From the NCBI GenBank assembly GCA_002716125.1, contig PAZH01000084.1, positions 1-64,000 on the forward strand: a DNA stretch of 64,000 bases, written 5' to 3'. The stretch comes from Rhodospirillaceae bacterium (GTDB taxonomy: Bacteria > Pseudomonadota > Alphaproteobacteria > UBA8366). The notes beneath the pieces were generated by a model that saw only the letters and a program-made list of their open reading frames with translations, was not told where the DNA came from and ran no database searches. Shown piece after piece: positions 9,765-18,330 of the stretch; positions within the stretch are counted from its first letter, which is position 1, and each line of letters opens with the position of its first letter. Both the position numbers and the translations under genes were made by a program.

Positions 9765-10330
9765 CACATGACGCCGTATTGCAGGCCGACGATCACTTTG
9801 TGAAGCATGAATTCGCACACGACCAAACCGATTGCCGGTCCGAGATGGATATCCAGTGTCACGCGCGTTACGAAGATCTGGTAGATCATCAGGGCGATGA
9901 AGATAACGAGCCCGATGGCGTCCCGCGCGACGGCGGAGAGCGGCGAGGCGAGCAAGATGATGATCGCGACGAAATAAATCACGTTCATCACGACGTTCGC
10001 CCAATTATACGCCACAACGTAGAGGCAGTATTTCTCGTCGCGGTCGAGCGCTTGGACGATGTAGTGCATCGCCAACGGCCAGATAACGGCGCGGATAATG
10101 AAGAATTCGATATGCAACAGAATGACGGCGAAAAGGCTGCGGGTCGATTCGAACTCGGCAATGCCGAGCAGCAGCAGCGCTGCGTAGATTGGGAAAATCA
10201 GCGCGGCGCCGACAAAAGACTTCCAAAACCCGGACACCGAATCGTCGAACAGCGCCACCGCGCCCCGGTCCCGCAGCAACAGACGCCAGGCGCCGAATAG
10301 ACCTTCATATATTTCCTGCTTTGTGATCAT
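9764..10330 (-). CDS. Predicted inner-membrane protein (tandem copy A)
   Basis: 188 aa with about five membrane segments; starts MITKQEIYEGLFGAWRLLL. It is the paralogue of the downstream gene (shared WPLAM, AYNW and STRSL blocks), which points to an old tandem duplication. The ATG at 10330 overlaps the dapE stop, and its stop overlaps the start of copy B. The longer reading frame upstream lies inside dapE and is rejected. The substrate or partner is unknown. Coupling to dapE suggests dosage linked to lysine/peptidoglycan precursor synthesis, but this is only context. Confidence 0.78.
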   Translation of the reverse strand: MITKQEIYEGLFGAWRLLLRDRGAVALFDDSVSGFWKSFVGAALIFPIYAALLLLGIAEFESTRSLFAVILLHIEFFIIRAVIWPLAMHYIVQALDRDEKYCLYVVAYNWANVVMNVIYFVAIIILLASPLSAVARDAIGLVIFIALMIYQIFVTRVTLDIHLGPAIGLVVCEFMLHKVIVGLQYGVM

Positions 10331-11478
10331 GACCGGCGGAAATACGCCTCCAGCATCGCCCGATAAATCTCGCTTAGATTCCGAATGTCCTCGATCCGAG
10401 TGCGCTCGTCCACCTTGTGCATCGTTTGACTGATCAGGCCGAACTCGGCCACCGTGCAATGGTTCTTGATGAATCGTGCGTCCGAGGTACCGCCGGTTGT
10501 GCTCAACTCGGGCCGACGGCCGACGACTTTCTCGCAGGCGTCCGAGATCAAGTCGGACAACTCGCCCGGCTGAAAGACGAAAGATTCGCCGCTGACCCGA
10601 ATTTTGAGATCGTAGGCCGTTCCATCCGCCGCCCCGTCCAGCTTGTCGCGAATCCAGACCGCGAGACTGTCGGACGTGTGCATATCGTTAAAACGGATGT
10701 TGAAACGGGCCTCCGCCTCGCCCGGGATCACGTTTTCCGTCGGGTTGCCGATGTCGATGCTGGTGATCTGCAGGCTGGATGCTTGGAAATGCTCGTTGCC
10801 GTCGTCGAGCGGCTCCGCGGTCAGCGCGTCGAGCATGGCGACCAAGCGATGAGCCGCGTTGTCGGCGAGGTGCGGATAGGCGACATGACCCTGCGTGCCT
10901 TTGACGGTGAGGATCATATTCATACTGCCCCGGCGTCCGATCTTCACCATCTCGCCGAGTTCCATCGGATTGGACGGTTCGCCGACGAGACAAATGTCGA
11001 GCTTCTCGTCGTTCTCCTCGAGCCAGTCGAGCATCTTCCGGGTGCCGTTGATCGCGGGGCCTTCCTCGTCGCCGGTGATCAAGAAGCTAATCGAGCCGTC
11101 GAAGGCACCGCTATCGATAAAACGCTGCGCTGCGCTGGCGAAGGCGGCGATCGCGCCTTTCATGTCGGCGGCGCCCCGGCCGATGATCATGTCGTCCTTA
11201 ATTTCGGCGTGGAAGGGATCGACGGACCAATCGCCGACAGGGCCGGTCGGCACAACGTCGGTATGCCCGGCGAAGCAGAAATTGGGCGCCGCCGCGCCGT
11301 ATCGCGCATAAAGGTTATCCACGTCCGGCGTGTCGACATCGGAGAACGGCAGCCGGTGACACGTGAAACCCATCCCCTCGAGCGTGCGCTGCAGGAGGTC
11401 CAATGCACCGCCTTCGCTCGGCGTGACGCTTGGGCAACGGATGAGGTCGGCGGTAAATTCGACGGGATCGAGAGTCAT
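10327..11478 (-). CDS. dapE: Succinyl-diaminopimelate desuccinylase
   Basis: 383-aa M20-family dinuclear zinc hydrolase that converts N-succinyl-LL-DAP to LL-DAP and succinate. Visible ligand motifs: FAGHTDVVPTGP, GRGAADMKGAIAAF, ITGDEEGPAINGT, CLVGEPS and the late GTSDARF with an EFG segment. DapD, two genes upstream, makes the substrate precursor, and dapF and asd are elsewhere in the window. It is coupled by overlap to membrane gene A downstream. Normal length. Confidence 0.97.
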   Translation of the reverse strand: MTLDPVEFTADLIRCPSVTPSEGGALDLLQRTLEGMGFTCHRLPFSDVDTPDVDNLYARYGAAAPNFCFAGHTDVVPTGPVGDWSVDPFHAEIKDDMIIGRGAADMKGAIAAFASAAQRFIDSGAFDGSISFLITGDEEGPAINGTRKMLDWLEENDEKLDICLVGEPSNPMELGEMVKIGRRGSMNMILTVKGTQGHVAYPHLADNAAHRLVAMLDALTAEPLDDGNEHFQASSLQITSIDIGNPTENVIPGEAEARFNIRFNDMHTSDSLAVWIRDKLDGAADGTAYDLKIRVSGESFVFQPGELSDLISDACEKVVGRRPELSTTGGTSDARFIKNHCTVAEFGLISQTMHKVDERTRIEDIRNLSEIYRAMLEAYFRRS

Positions 11479-11491
11479 GATTTCGTCTGTC

Positions 11492-11908
11492 CTAACTATT
11501 GCTTACGGGCGAGCCGCCAATCGTTTCGAATTTCTTCAGGCCGTCGTCCATCTCAAGCCAGGAGAGATGTTCCGACCAGAAGACATGCGCCGTCGGGGTC
11601 AGCGACTCCGGGTCGTCCAAGGTCGCGACCAGGATGTGGAGCTCGTCCGGCCAACGGGTGCTTTCATAGCTGAGCGGCGTGCCGCAGGCGCCACAGAACC
11701 GGCGCGTCACATCTTTCGAAGAATTAAACGTGTCGGGCGCGCCGCTCGACCAGGCGACGTTTGCCGGCCGGTAGCCGGCCCAGGTGACGACAGGCGCGCC
11801 GGACTGCCGACGGCACGAGTGGCAATGGCAATGTGCGACCCAGAGCGGCTTCCCCTCGGCCGCATAGCGCACGGCACCGCAGAGACATCCGCCGGCGCGC
11901 GACGTCAC
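11492..11908 (-). CDS. GFA/CENP-V domain zinc protein
   Basis: 138 aa of the glutathione-dependent formaldehyde-activating (Gfa) superfamily. It has three zinc-ligand clusters: GGCLCGAVRY, HCHCHSCRRQSGAP and CGACGTPLSY. Family members are often only distantly related to true Gfa, so the activity is not assignable. It starts 5 bp after the dapD stop and ends 13 bp before dapE, so it appears co-transcribed within the lysine genes. Confidence 0.88.
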   Translation of the reverse strand: MTSRAGGCLCGAVRYAAEGKPLWVAHCHCHSCRRQSGAPVVTWAGYRPANVAWSSGAPDTFNSSKDVTRRFCGACGTPLSYESTRWPDELHILVATLDDPESLTPTAHVFWSEHLSWLEMDDGLKKFETIGGSPVSNS

Positions 11909-11912
11909 CCGA

Positions 11913-12737
11913 TTAATCCCGCAGTAGATCGTTGATCGAGGTCTTGGCGCGGGTTTGCTCGTCGACCGTTTTCACGATCACGCAGCAATAGAGATTCGGG
12001 CCGCCCTTCTCGCTCGGCATGGAGCCGGGCACGACGACGGAATAGGCCGGGACCCGGCCCATGTGAATTTCGCCCGACTCCCGGTCGACGATCTTCGTCG
12101 ACTGACCGATATAACAGCCCATGGCGAGCACTGCGCCGGTCTCGATGATGACGCCTTCGGCGACTTCGGAGCGGGCACCGATGAAACAGTTGTCCTCGAT
12201 GATCACCGGGTCCGCTTGCAGCGGTTCGAGAACGCCGCCGATGCCGACACCGCCCGAGAGGTGACAGTCCTTGCCGATTTGGGCGCAAGAGCCGACCGTC
12301 GCCCAGGTGTCCACCATGGTGCCGCTGTCGACATAAGCGCCGAGATTGACGAAGCTCGGCATCAGGATGACGCCGGGGGCGATGAAGGCGGAATGCCGGA
12401 CGACCGAACCCGGTACCGAGCGGAAGCCCGCCTGGCGGAAACGATCGGCATCCCAGTTCATGGATTTGAGCGGCACCTTGTCCCAATAGGGCGAGCCGGC
12501 CTGTCCCGCCATCGGTTCCATATCGTTCAGCCGGAACGACAACAGCACGGCCTTTTTAAGCCACTGATTGACGTGCCAACCGCTATCGCCTTTCTCGGCG
12601 ACGCGGGCGTTGCCGCCGTCCATCAGGTCGAGCGCCGCCTCGACGGCGTCGCGCACTTCACCCTTCGTGTTGGGTGTGATCGACGCCGCGTCGTCCCACG
12701 CGTTGTCGATGGCATTCTCTATATCGCTGTGACTCAT
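11913..12737 (-). CDS. dapD: Tetrahydrodipicolinate N-succinyltransferase
   Basis: 274 aa. It succinylates tetrahydrodipicolinate in the lysine/DAP pathway. The left-handed beta-helix hexapeptide repeats are evident ([20 protein letters not shown], then [17 protein letters not shown] and [20 protein letters not shown]). The N-terminal helical domain is complete. The upstream gap holds a TTGACT-like element (12799-12804, minus strand), but I see no convincing -10. It heads the minus-strand dapD–GFA–dapE–membrane pair run. The classical upstream neighbour HAD/argB is displaced by about 5.6 kb. Confidence 0.97.
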   Translation of the reverse strand: MSHSDIENAIDNAWDDAASITPNTKGEVRDAVEAALDLMDGGNARVAEKGDSGWHVNQWLKKAVLLSFRLNDMEPMAGQAGSPYWDKVPLKSMNWDADRFRQAGFRSVPGSVVRHSAFIAPGVILMPSFVNLGAYVDSGTMVDTWATVGSCAQIGKDCHLSGGVGIGGVLEPLQADPVIIEDNCFIGARSEVAEGVIIETGAVLAMGCYIGQSTKIVDRESGEIHMGRVPAYSVVVPGSMPSEKGGPNLYCCVIVKTVDEQTRAKTSINDLLRD

Positions 12738-12841
12738 TGGGGTGCCCCATCATTCGGTATCGAAAATCGGCGGCGACTCTGAGCGGGGCGGGCGGTCAAG
12801 TCAAGCAAGCTCAAGATCGACGGCGGGCTTAGGAGGGCATA

Positions 12842-13195
12842 TCAGACGCGCCGCCGCTTTGCAGCGGTCGCCGCATCGCCCGTGTTCGGCGTGCCGGTTG
12901 GCTCGATAATCATGATCTGCGCCTCTTCCTTGGCAACCGGGCGGTGTTCGACGCCTTGCGGGACGACGAAAACCTCGCCGGGGCCGAGTGTGATCGTGCG
13001 GTCCGGCATTTCGATGTCGATTTCGCCCGCCAGCACCAGAAAAAAGTCGTCCGTGTCGTCGTGTTTATGCCAGACGAACGGCCCCTGCACTTTTACGACC
13101 ATGACATCGTGGCCGTTGAACTCCGTCACGGTGCGCGGCGCCCAGTGCTCCGTGAAGGTCGCGAGTTTCTCGGCCAAGTTCACTTTCTCGGACAT
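12842..13195 (-). CDS. Small cupin-domain protein
   Basis: 117-aa single-domain cupin. Motif 1 (VWHKHDDTDDFFLVLAGE) and motif 2 (GPGEVFVVPQGVEHRP) supply the His/Glu metal ligands. I chose the ATG at 13195 because GGAG sits 6-8 nt upstream; the longer frame to 13351 runs into the operator region and has no better start. It is divergent from the M81 peptidase across a 328-bp regulatory gap. The ligand or substrate is unknown. Confidence 0.87.
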   Translation of the reverse strand: MSEKVNLAEKLATFTEHWAPRTVTEFNGHDVMVVKVQGPFVWHKHDDTDDFFLVLAGEIDIEMPDRTITLGPGEVFVVPQGVEHRPVAKEEAQIMIIEPTGTPNTGDAATAAKRRRV

Positions 13196-13523
13196 TTGAC
13201 GTCTCCTTTCGACGCATTCTAAGCGGCACGGCGGTGGGATGGTACTGAGAATACGCCCATTCATGTCATTCGATGCTGCTGCCTCACTGTCCAAGACAGT
13301 ACTATCAACCATATAACTATTCACGATAGTTGGCGACTTTAAATTAAACAAAAACAGAATGTTATATGGATTGTCGAAGTTACGATGACTGTCTTTGATA
13401 GTCGTGAAACCTGTCTATTGACCGTCGCGATGGCATTGGATGCCTCGTTTAATCCGCTTTCCCGGCATGCCAGCGCGTGTCACAGTGAGGGAAATCAGTG
13501 GACTTTAGCGGGGGAGCGGGACG
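13196..13523. promoter_or_regulatory. Divergent regulatory region with three ACTATC-type palindromes
   Basis: This AT-richer gap separates the divergent cupin and M81-peptidase genes. It carries three related inverted repeats. GACAGT/ACTATC is at 13295-13306. AACTAT-N5-ATAGTT is at 13315-13331. GACTGTC-N3-GATAGTC is at 13387-13403. All are built from an ACTRTC half-site. Such spaced ATAGT palindromes resemble sites of small winged-helix repressors such as the HxlR family, but no candidate regulator gene is adjacent. Both promoters probably lie in this segment. Confidence 0.6.
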
Positions 13524-15029
13524 ATGGCGCTTATTGCGGTCGGTGGCATTCAACACGAAACGAATACGTTCGCGCCGACAAAGGCGGGGCTTGAAGCGTT
13601 CCAGGTGGGCGGCAGCCGCCCGCCGTTGACGACCGGGCCGGACCTTTTCCCGCGCATCAAGGGCAAGAACCTGCCGATAGCCGGGTTTGTGGAGCGGATC
13701 GAAGCGCTGGACCACTTCACGCACGCGCTGACCTGGGGCACCGCGGCGCCGTCCGATGTCGTGACCGAACATGCGTTCGAACATATCGCCGGCAAGATTC
13801 TCGACGGGCTGAGGGCCGCGCCGCCCTATGATGCCGTCTACCTCTGTCTGCATGGCGCCATGGTGACCGAGCATCTTGAGGATGGAGAGGGCGAGTTGCT
13901 GCGCCGGGTGCGCGATCTCATTGGGCCCGACAAGCCGTTGGTCGCCAGTCTCGACCTGCATTCGAACACCACGCCGCTGATGGTCGAAATGGCGGACCTG
14001 CTGGTGGCGTACCGCACATACCCGCATGTCGATATGGCGGATACGGGCGCGCGGACGGCACGCCTTCTCGACGAAATGCTCCGCCTCGGCCGGCGGCCGG
14101 CGAAGGCGTTCCGGCAAATACCCTTCCTCATTCCGTTGAATTGGCAATGCACGATGATGCAACCGGCGGAAGGCATTTACGAACGCCTCGGGGCGCGGGA
14201 GGGCGGCGAGCTTTTCCATGCGTCCTTCACGCCCGGCTTTCCGGCGGCGGACATCCACCATTGCGGGCCGTCAATCTTCACATACGGCTGGAATGAAGCG
14301 ACGGCCGAAGGGGCGGCGGATGCGATTGCCAATGAGATTGCGGGTCTCGAAGAAGCGTTCGCGGGCCGTATCTACGATCCGGATTCGGGCGTGCAAGAAG
14401 CGATGCGCTTGGCCGAAACCGCGACGCGTCCGATCGTGATTGCCGATACCCAGGACAATCCGGGTGCGGGCGGTGATTCCAACACCGCAGGCATGTTGCG
14501 CGCGCTTGTGGAAAATCGGGCCGAAGGCGCCGCCCTTGGTCTGATGGTCGATCCAGCGGCGGCCGAGATCGCCCACCGCGCCGGTGTCGGCGCCGAAGTG
14601 AACCTGTCCTTCGGCGGGCATTCCGGTTTCGATGGGGACGATCCCTTTGAGGCGCTCTATAAGGTCGAGCAACTCCACGACGGGCGCTTCGATGCGACGG
14701 GGCCATTCTACAAGGGCGCCGAGTTCAATCTCGGTCCGTCCGCCCGCGTGCGCGTTGGCGGCACCGAAGTGGTGCTTGGCTGTAACAAGGTTCAGATGGC
14801 GGACCAGGCGATGTACCGCTTTGTCGGTATCGAGCCGACCGAGCGCAATATCTTGGTCAACAAGAGTTCCGTTCATTTCCGGGCGGATTTTGCACCGATC
14901 GCCGAAGAAATTCTCGTCTGCGCCGCGCCCGGGCCGATGATCGCCGACCCGGCGGATCTGCCGTGGCGGCGACTGCGCCCCGGCATTCGGATCAATCCGC
15001 TCGGTCCGGTCTGGCAAGGCCCAGCGTAG
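13524..15029 (+). CDS. M81 family metallopeptidase (MlrC-like)
   Basis: 501 aa. The N-terminal half shows the MlrC/M81 pattern: GGIQHETNTFAP (metal-binding HETN), LCLHGAMV and SLDLHSNTT, with YRTYPHVDMADTG after. The C-terminal half has DTQDNPGAGGDSNT and LSFGGHSG. The family includes the microcystin-linear-peptide enzyme MlrC, but most relatives have unknown amide substrates, so degradation of microcystin should not be assumed. It starts with ATG shortly after the palindromic gap. It is part of the 12.8–18.3 kb accessory block. Confidence 0.9.
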   Translation: MALIAVGGIQHETNTFAPTKAGLEAFQVGGSRPPLTTGPDLFPRIKGKNLPIAGFVERIEALDHFTHALTWGTAAPSDVVTEHAFEHIAGKILDGLRAAPPYDAVYLCLHGAMVTEHLEDGEGELLRRVRDLIGPDKPLVASLDLHSNTTPLMVEMADLLVAYRTYPHVDMADTGARTARLLDEMLRLGRRPAKAFRQIPFLIPLNWQCTMMQPAEGIYERLGAREGGELFHASFTPGFPAADIHHCGPSIFTYGWNEATAEGAADAIANEIAGLEEAFAGRIYDPDSGVQEAMRLAETATRPIVIADTQDNPGAGGDSNTAGMLRALVENRAEGAALGLMVDPAAAEIAHRAGVGAEVNLSFGGHSGFDGDDPFEALYKVEQLHDGRFDATGPFYKGAEFNLGPSARVRVGGTEVVLGCNKVQMADQAMYRFVGIEPTERNILVNKSSVHFRADFAPIAEEILVCAAPGPMIADPADLPWRRLRPGIRINPLGPVWQGPA

Positions 15030-15034
15030 CGCCG

Positions 15035-15583
15035 TCAGCCGTAGCGTTGCGTGATCGGTGCGTAGACGGCCAATCCCTCTATCGCGGTGAAGTCGTAGCG
15101 TTCGACAGCGGCCGCATCGACTACGGCAATGGCACGGCGTTCGGGGGTTCCGTCAATTTTGGTGGCGCCGGCCTGCTGATTGCCGGCCCCGGCGGTAAGC
15201 GCGACAGGCAGGCAGTCCGGCAAACCAAAATCATCAGGCACGCCCTCCCAGAACAAGACCCGGGCTTCGTCACTGACCGCTGCCATACGCTCGACACCGT
15301 TATAGACGTTGCGCCGTCGCGAGATAGCGTGATGAAAGGCTTTACTCGCATTGCCACCCCCGCCGATCTTACGGTACGCCTCGCTCTCATAGACATCGAG
15401 ATTGGGGACGGTATACAGCGCGAGGTATTCCCAGGTCGGCTCAGAGCCGGCCACCGCCCGGAACCGCTGCGCCGTTTCCAGCCCATCCAGCGAGACAAGC
15501 TGCTTCAAATAGGTTTCGTACCAGGCGTTCCATTCGTCGGTCTTCGACGCATCGCTAAAATTCAGCTCGACCGTATAGATCAA
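15035..15583 (-). CDS. Conserved-looking protein of unknown function
   Basis: About 182 aa. The first half (IYTVELNFSDASKTDEWNAW, then LDGLETAQRFRAV and YLALYTVPNLDVYES) looks like a ferredoxin-like alpha/beta-barrel module of the EthD/Dabb type, apparently repeated in the second half. That is a fold guess only. I chose a TTG start at 15583 because GGAAGGGATG sits just upstream; the frame is open to 15631 but reaches into the REP-like repeat. It stops 5 bp from the M81 stop, tail to tail. No functional motif is seen. Confidence 0.6.
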   Translation of the reverse strand: MIYTVELNFSDASKTDEWNAWYETYLKQLVSLDGLETAQRFRAVAGSEPTWEYLALYTVPNLDVYESEAYRKIGGGGNASKAFHHAISRRRNVYNGVERMAAVSDEARVLFWEGVPDDFGLPDCLPVALTAGAGNQQAGATKIDGTPERRAIAVVDAAAVERYDFTAIEGLAVYAPITQRYG

Positions 15584-15606
15584 CGTTTCATCCCTTCCGT
15601 TCCGTG

Positions 15607-15680
15607 CCTCATGCTGAGCGTATCGAAGCACGATCGATTATCAGAACCGGTCCGCATCCTTCGACAAGCGCAGGATGAGG
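15607..15680. repeat. Pair of REP-like palindromic elements
   Basis: Two degenerate copies of a CCTCATCCT…AGGATGAGG type repeat. One runs 15607-15632 (CCTCATGCTGAGCG then TATCGAAGC), and an inverted one runs 15655-15680 (CATCCT then TCGACAAGCG and AGGATGAGG). Better-preserved relatives are at 18237-18322. Intergenic pairs of this kind are typical of REP/REPIN families in alphaproteobacteria. Confidence 0.7.
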
Positions 15681-15764
15681 CATCGGTAAAAAATGTCTAC
15701 CGATCCATCGCCAACGAATTAGGTTGATCGAGACGAGAGTTTGGAAAGACGAAAGGAAGAATAG

Positions 15765-16871
15765 GTGAAGGCGCTTCTTATCGGCGGCACGGGTCCGACG
15801 GGGCCGCATATCATTCGGGGTCTGCTGGACCGTGGCTACGCGGTGACCATGTTGAACCGGGGCAGCCGCGATTCCGATGCGATTCCGCCGGAGGTCGAGC
15901 GCTTGATCGGCGATCCGCATTTCCCGGACACGTTTGAGACAGCGCTCGGCGACCGGTCCTTCGACATCGCGATCGCGACCTATGGCCGGATTCGCTATGT
16001 CGCCGAAGTGCTGAGTACCCGCACCGATCGTCTCATCACCATCGGCGGCACACCGAGTTACCGGGGTTTCGCGGACGCCGCCGCCAACTTTCCGGCCGGC
16101 ATGCCGGTGCCGACGACGGAAACCGACGCGACTGTCGAAACCGCGGATGAGGGAAAATTCAGCTACCTCGTTAAGCAGACCGAAGACGCGGTGATGCGCC
16201 AGCACACGGAAGGCCATATGAACGTGACGCACTTCCGCTATCCGGTGGTCTATGGCCCCTGGCAGTTGCGCACGGTCATTTTCGAATGGACCATGCAACG
16301 CTGCCGCGACCGGCGGCCGCATGCCATTCTGCCGGATGGCGGTCTTACGCTGCTGACACGGGGATATTCCGAGAACATGGCGCATGCGGTTCTCTTGGCG
16401 GTCGATCAGCCGGGCGCGTCGGCGGGCAAGATCTATAACTGCGGCGACGATCGGCAGTTTACACTCGCGCAATGGGTGGAGGTTATTTCCAAAGAAATGG
16501 ATTGGCCGTTACAGATCGTACCCGTCCCGGACGCCTTCGCGTCGCCGGCGCGCGAGATGATTACCTTTTACGGCTCGAGCCATCACCAACTGCTCGAAAT
16601 CGATGCCATTCGCCGGGACCTCGGCTATCGCGATATTGTCGATCCTGTCGAGGGTATTCGCAGGACCGTCGCGGATATCAAAGCCCATCCTTCCGATCCG
16701 GAGAAGATCGCCGAGATTACAAAGTTCTACGACATCGAAGACCGGTTGGCGGAGATCTACGGGACGGCGGCGTCCGCCGCGGCGGCGTTGGACCATGACG
16801 AAGCCGATTACCATCACGCCTATGCGCATCCGCGCGAGCGCGGCCTGGAGCGCGATCACCGCAACCGTTGA
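15765..16871 (+). CDS. NAD-dependent epimerase/dehydratase family protein
   Basis: 368 aa with an extended-SDR Rossmann fold. The nucleotide loop is GGTGPTGPHIIRGLL at the N-terminus, followed by a strand ending MLNRGSRD. FRYPVVYGPWQ and the later segment GKIYNCGDDRQFTLAQW are typical of the atypical/extended SDR group. A canonical YxxxK is not obvious, so the catalysis is uncertain. GTG start at 15765 (GTGAAGGCGC). It is followed by an amidohydrolase on the same strand, 133 bp away, within the accessory block. Confidence 0.82.
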   Translation: MKALLIGGTGPTGPHIIRGLLDRGYAVTMLNRGSRDSDAIPPEVERLIGDPHFPDTFETALGDRSFDIAIATYGRIRYVAEVLSTRTDRLITIGGTPSYRGFADAAANFPAGMPVPTTETDATVETADEGKFSYLVKQTEDAVMRQHTEGHMNVTHFRYPVVYGPWQLRTVIFEWTMQRCRDRRPHAILPDGGLTLLTRGYSENMAHAVLLAVDQPGASAGKIYNCGDDRQFTLAQWVEVISKEMDWPLQIVPVPDAFASPAREMITFYGSSHHQLLEIDAIRRDLGYRDIVDPVEGIRRTVADIKAHPSDPEKIAEITKFYDIEDRLAEIYGTAASAAAALDHDEADYHHAYAHPRERGLERDHRNR

Positions 16872-17004
16872 TCGTCTCGCTTGCCGCCGCGCACGGTCGG
16901 CCCACCCTTACTTCCAATAAGAACAAAAGCGCCCGCGCCGGGCTCTCTGTTCGTCCGGACGGGTATTTCGCTGCGTTGAAAACGCCAACCCGGAGGATTC
17001 TGCC

Positions 17005-18219
17005 ATGAAGGACGGACTGCGTTTTGTCGACTGCGACATGCACATCATGGAGCCAGTCGACCTTTTCGATAAATATCTGGATAAGAAATTCCGCGACCGT
17101 GTCGTACTGCCTGTGGATTCAAAAGGGCAATTCAAGCGCGGCATGATCGTCATCGATGGTCAGGCCACCTCGCTCGACCACGAGATGCAGCAGCACCGGA
17201 AGCGCTCATTGCCGAAAGCCAAGACGGAGACCTCGCAGCCGTTGTCGGGCTCCCGCATGGCGGCGGGCGGATATCTCAACTTCGCCATCGAGCGGAACTA
17301 CGACGCGGAAGCTCAGGTCATGGGCATGGAGCTTGAGGGGATCGACATCGCCGTCATGTTCCCGACCATGGGATTGAGCCTCATCGCGCGGGACAATATG
17401 GACCCACATCTCGCACTGGCGCTTTGTCAGGCTTACAACAACTGGATCCACGAGTTCGCGCAGCACAGCCCGGACCAACTGAAATGGGCGGCGATGCTGC
17501 CGATGCAGGACGTGAATATGGCGTGCGCCGAACTGGTGCGCTGCGTCAACGAGCTGGGGGCCGTCGGCTCTTTCGTGCGGCCGAATGCGATCGACGGACA
17601 TTTCTGGCATTCCAATTATTGGAATCCGCTGTTCGAGATGCATTGCGAGCTCGACGTTGCGATGGGTTTCCACGAAGGCACCGGCGCCCATAACAGCCAC
17701 ATGAACGTGCTGTATGGCGAGAACCGTTTCTATCGGCACGTGGCCAGTCATTGGATCGAGATGCAGCAGGCACTGATCGCGATGTTGATTGCGGGTGTGT
17801 TCGAATTCTACCCGACCTTGCGGGTCGGCTACCTTGAAGCCCAGAATTCTTGGGTGCCTGGAATCCTGACGCGTATCGAATGGGACTATCCGCAGTACCG
17901 GGACAGCCACGCACCGTATCTGTCGTTGACGCCAAAAGAGTACTTCCAACGGAACTGCTGGGCCGCCGTTGAGGGCAGTGAGCCTGAGATCGAGGCCACG
18001 GCAGGCCTTATCGGGGCTGACCGGATGTGTATCTCAACCGATTATCCGCATTTCGATTCGAACTTCCCGAACGTCGCCAACAATCTCTTGAACAACGTCA
18101 CGCGCGAGACTGCGGCGGCGATCTTCATGGGCGGTGCAGGGCTCTGGAACTTCGACGAGGAAGCTTTCCAGAAAGCGATTAAAGCCATGGAAGCCCGGAA
18201 CCCGGCCGCGGCGGAGTAG
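17005..18219 (+). CDS. Amidohydrolase-2 family protein
   Basis: 404 aa TIM-barrel metal hydrolase or decarboxylase of the amidohydrolase-2 (ACMSD-like) family. Ligand motifs: VDCDMHIMEP at the start (DxH), GFHEGTGAHNS in the middle and STDYPHFDSNFPN near the end (the DYPH aspartate). The start ATG has GGAGG 8-12 nt upstream. The substrate is unknown; relatives act on aromatic or amidated ring compounds. REP-like palindromes follow immediately. Confidence 0.86.
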   Translation: MKDGLRFVDCDMHIMEPVDLFDKYLDKKFRDRVVLPVDSKGQFKRGMIVIDGQATSLDHEMQQHRKRSLPKAKTETSQPLSGSRMAAGGYLNFAIERNYDAEAQVMGMELEGIDIAVMFPTMGLSLIARDNMDPHLALALCQAYNNWIHEFAQHSPDQLKWAAMLPMQDVNMACAELVRCVNELGAVGSFVRPNAIDGHFWHSNYWNPLFEMHCELDVAMGFHEGTGAHNSHMNVLYGENRFYRHVASHWIEMQQALIAMLIAGVFEFYPTLRVGYLEAQNSWVPGILTRIEWDYPQYRDSHAPYLSLTPKEYFQRNCWAAVEGSEPEIEATAGLIGADRMCISTDYPHFDSNFPNVANNLLNNVTRETAAAIFMGGAGLWNFDEEAFQKAIKAMEARNPAAAE

Positions 18220-18236
18220 AACGCCAGACTTCACAA

Positions 18237-18322
18237 GCCTCACCCTTCGACACCCTCAGGGTGAGGCAATCTTTTCTGTCGATTGAGATCGAACCTCATC
18301 CTGAGCTTGTCGAAGGATGAGG
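18237..18322. repeat. REP-like palindrome pair
   Basis: Two hairpin-forming elements. GCCTCACCCT pairs perfectly with AGGGTGAGGC (18237-18267), and CCTCATCCT pairs with AGGATGAGG (18294-18322) around GAGCTTGTCGA. Both share the CTTCGA/TCGAAG inner core with the 15.6-kb copies. They lie between convergent genes and might also act as transcription barriers. Confidence 0.78.
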
Positions 18323-18330
18323 ACGCATGG

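Noticed and set aside
10417-11673. Long plus-strand frame (418 codons) opposite dapE
   Set aside because: It is antisense to a clear dapE, with no recognisable motif and a GC-rich shadow composition.
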